From Ideonella paludis (GTDB taxonomy: Bacteria; Pseudomonadota; Gammaproteobacteria; Burkholderiales; Burkholderiaceae_C), in assembly GCF_018069865.1 (NCBI RefSeq), contig NZ_JAGQDG010000006.1, positions 62,001 through 126,000 of the forward strand: DNA of 64,000 bases, written 5' to 3'. This document shows positions 62,194 to 64,000 of the stretch, piece after piece. Position 1 is the stretch's first letter, and every line of letters starts with the position of its first letter. The notes beneath the pieces were generated by a model. That model did no database searches. It saw nothing but the letters and a program-made list of their open reading frames with translations, and had not been told where the DNA came from. The position numbers were made by a program, and so were the translations under genes.

Positions 62194-64000
62194 ACATCGT
62201 GGTGAGTGACAACAACCGTCCGCCTCAAGCAGGCGACAACGTGGTCGACGGCCAAGAGGACACCCCCGTCACCTTCGATCCGCGCTCGAACGACTTCGAC
62301 CCGGATACCGACCCTCTGACTATCACCGAAATCAATGGCCAGCCCATTGAGCCGGGCCAATCGGTCGACCTGCCGCAAGGCAAGGTCAGCATGAACCCGG
62401 ATGGCACGCTGACCTTCACGCCCAAGGACAACTTCACCGGCCCGGTCACCTTTGACTACACCGTTGAGGATGGCCGCGGTGGCTCTGATGTGGCACAAGT
62501 CACCATCAATGTCGCCAACACCAATGACTTGCCTGAAGGCACGGACAACACGCGGGGTACTGCGGAAGACACCGCGTATGTCCTGAAGACAGAGGACTTC
62601 GGATTCAAGGATGTGGATGGCGACACCTTTGCCGGTGTGCGCATCGACAAAGTGCCGACCGCTGGCACCTTGACACTCAACGGTCAAGCCGTCGCGGCGG
62701 GCCAGTTCGTGTCTGCACAAGACATTGCGGATGGCAAGCTCCAGTATGTGCCTGCAGCGAATGAGAATGGGCGCCCGTACGGTAGCTTCGATTTCTCCGT
62801 GCAAGACAGCCAGGGCAGCTTTGACGCCAAGCCCAACACCTTCACCCTGAACGTCGGTGAGTTGGACGACAGCCCCTCAGCGGTCAATGACACCGCGACG
62901 ACGGCTGAGGACACCGCCGTCATCGTGGACGTGCTGAAGAACGACAGCGACCCCGACAAGGAAGACACGCTGTCTATCGTGGCCATTGACGGCCAGCCCG
63001 CTGTGGTGGGCCAGCCTGTGAGCATCAGCAAAGACGGCGTGGTCATCGCCACCGTGACGCTGACGGCCGATGGCAAGCTCAGCGTGCTGCCCGCACCGAA
63101 CTACAACACCGAAGGCAAGGACCCGATCACCTTCGACTACACCATCACCGACGGGCGCACCGAGGTGAAGGCCAAGGTCGAGGTCGTGGTCACGCCGGTG
63201 AATGACGGCCCGAACGCGGTGGATGACAAGGCCACCATCGCCGAAGACACCCCACAAGTGGTCAAGCTGGTTGACAACGACAGCGACCCAGACAATGCCA
63301 AGGCCGACTTGAAGGTCACCAACATTGCAGGGCAAGACGTCAAGCCCGGCGACACCGTGGAGATCAAGGACCCGAGCGGTAAGTTGCTGGCCACCGTCAC
63401 GCTGAACCCGAACGGTCAAGATGTGACGGTCGACCCCGTGGCCAACTATGTCGGCCCGGTCGACTTCACCTACACCATCACAGATCCGCAAGGCCTGAAA
63501 GACACGGCCAATGTCACCGTCGATGTGGGCGGTGTGAATGACGCTCCGGAAGCCCGCCCCGACGTGGGTAACACCAATGAGGACACCTCCTTGGTGGTGA
63601 ACGCTGCCAACGGCGTGATCCAAAGCGGCTTGAGCGCGGACGGCAAAGACACGGACATTGATGGCGACAGCCTGAGCGTGTCGGCCGTGGCCTTTGGCAA
63701 TGTGGTGGGCACCGTCGGACAAGCCCTGCAAGGCAAGTACGGCGCCCTGACGCTGAATGCTGATGGCTCCTACTCTTTTGTGCCCAACAGCACGGCCAAC
63801 GCCTTGGACGATGGCGAGACCGGTCAAGACGTCTTCACCTACACCGTTACCGACCCAGGCGGCAAGACCTCCACCACGTCGCTGACCATCAACGTCACCG
63901 GTCGCAATGATGGTCCCGTGGCCATTGACGACTCGGGCAAGACCGACGAGGACAAGCCGGTCACGCTGAACCTGATCGCCAATGACAAGGATGACGATGG
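61758..64000 (+). CDS. Repeat adhesin, continuation in the next reading frame, cut by window end
   Basis: From 61758 the adhesin sequence stays open in a frame shifted by +1 relative to the first part, and runs past the window edge. It encodes further Ig-like, tandem-95 and VCBS repeats (for example NDSDPDKEDTLSIVAIDGQP and FGFKDVDGDTFAGVRIDKVP). The closing part resembles the first half of the protein. No RTX nonapeptides or C-terminal secretion signal are seen, so these would lie beyond 64000. It has no start codon of its own and belongs to the gene that starts at 58676. Either a real mutation or an assembly error separates the two parts. Confidence 0.8.

Overview
The window is 64 kb of GC-rich chromosomal DNA. 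It looks like a betaproteobacterium of the order Burkholderiales, probably near the Rubrivivax/Leptothrix/Roseateles group. The inference rests on the rpsO-pnp-quinone oxidoreductase-tpiA gene order, a complete isc operon, a phaCAB operon with an intracellular PhaZ depolymerase, a DUF2788 membrane protein, and overall codon use. I see no rRNA, tRNA, insertion sequence, prophage or CRISPR array.

Layout. 1-4.4 kb (minus): tpiA (cut by the window edge), a quinone oxidoreductase, pnp and rpsO. 4.7-7.0 kb: a secreted M43-type metalloprotease and an orphan branched-chain-type ABC binding protein. 7.1-8.6 kb: tsaD and a small HTH-like ORF. 8.6-13.9 kb (minus): iscR-iscS-iscU-iscA-hscB-hscA-fdx for Fe-S assembly, behind a promoter carrying two IscR-like sites. 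14.2-17.6 kb: uvrB and a divergent aromatic/aspartate aminotransferase. 17.9-21.7 kb: phaZ with a long Ala/Pro/Lys tail, an orphan RsxB-type ferredoxin coupled to nth, and two hypothetical genes. 21.8-26.6 kb: a hydroxyacid dehydrogenase/MFS pair, a lipoprotein, upp, rlmB and a DUF1624 membrane protein. 26.6-31.6 kb: a thioesterase, two tandem paralogous secreted proteins, thrH and rlhA. 31.7-36.0 kb (minus): a secreted protein of unknown function, a 793-residue secreted protein built from about 20 copies of a 23-residue repeat plus a peptidoglycan-binding domain, and slyX. 36.1-46.3 kb: fadH, a nucleoside deoxyribosyltransferase-like gene, purL (minus), map and glnD. 46.3-48.1 kb: three overlapping membrane-protein genes (DUF2189, DUF2788, YitT). 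48.2-52.0 kb (minus): phaC-phaA-phaB. 52.2-54.6 kb: a small membrane protein, pgeF, maiA and a Nudix hydrolase.

54.6-64 kb is the most unusual part. It holds a type I secretion ATPase and a membrane-fusion protein, followed by a giant tandem-repeat adhesin with an N-terminal LapA/BapA-type retention module. The arrangement resembles the Lap system, in which the adhesin is held in the outer membrane and released by a c-di-GMP-controlled protease. The adhesin reading frame breaks at about position 61757, at a junction between two unlike repeat domains, and continues open in the next frame to the end of the window. Comparison with a downstream copy of the same domain series suggests that about 680 bp is missing, either by real recombination or by assembly error.

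The functional themes are housekeeping (translation, RNA decay, DNA repair, purine and nitrogen metabolism), Fe-S assembly, polyhydroxybutyrate synthesis and mobilisation, and cell-envelope or surface proteins. All assignments come from reading the sequence; no database search was possible.
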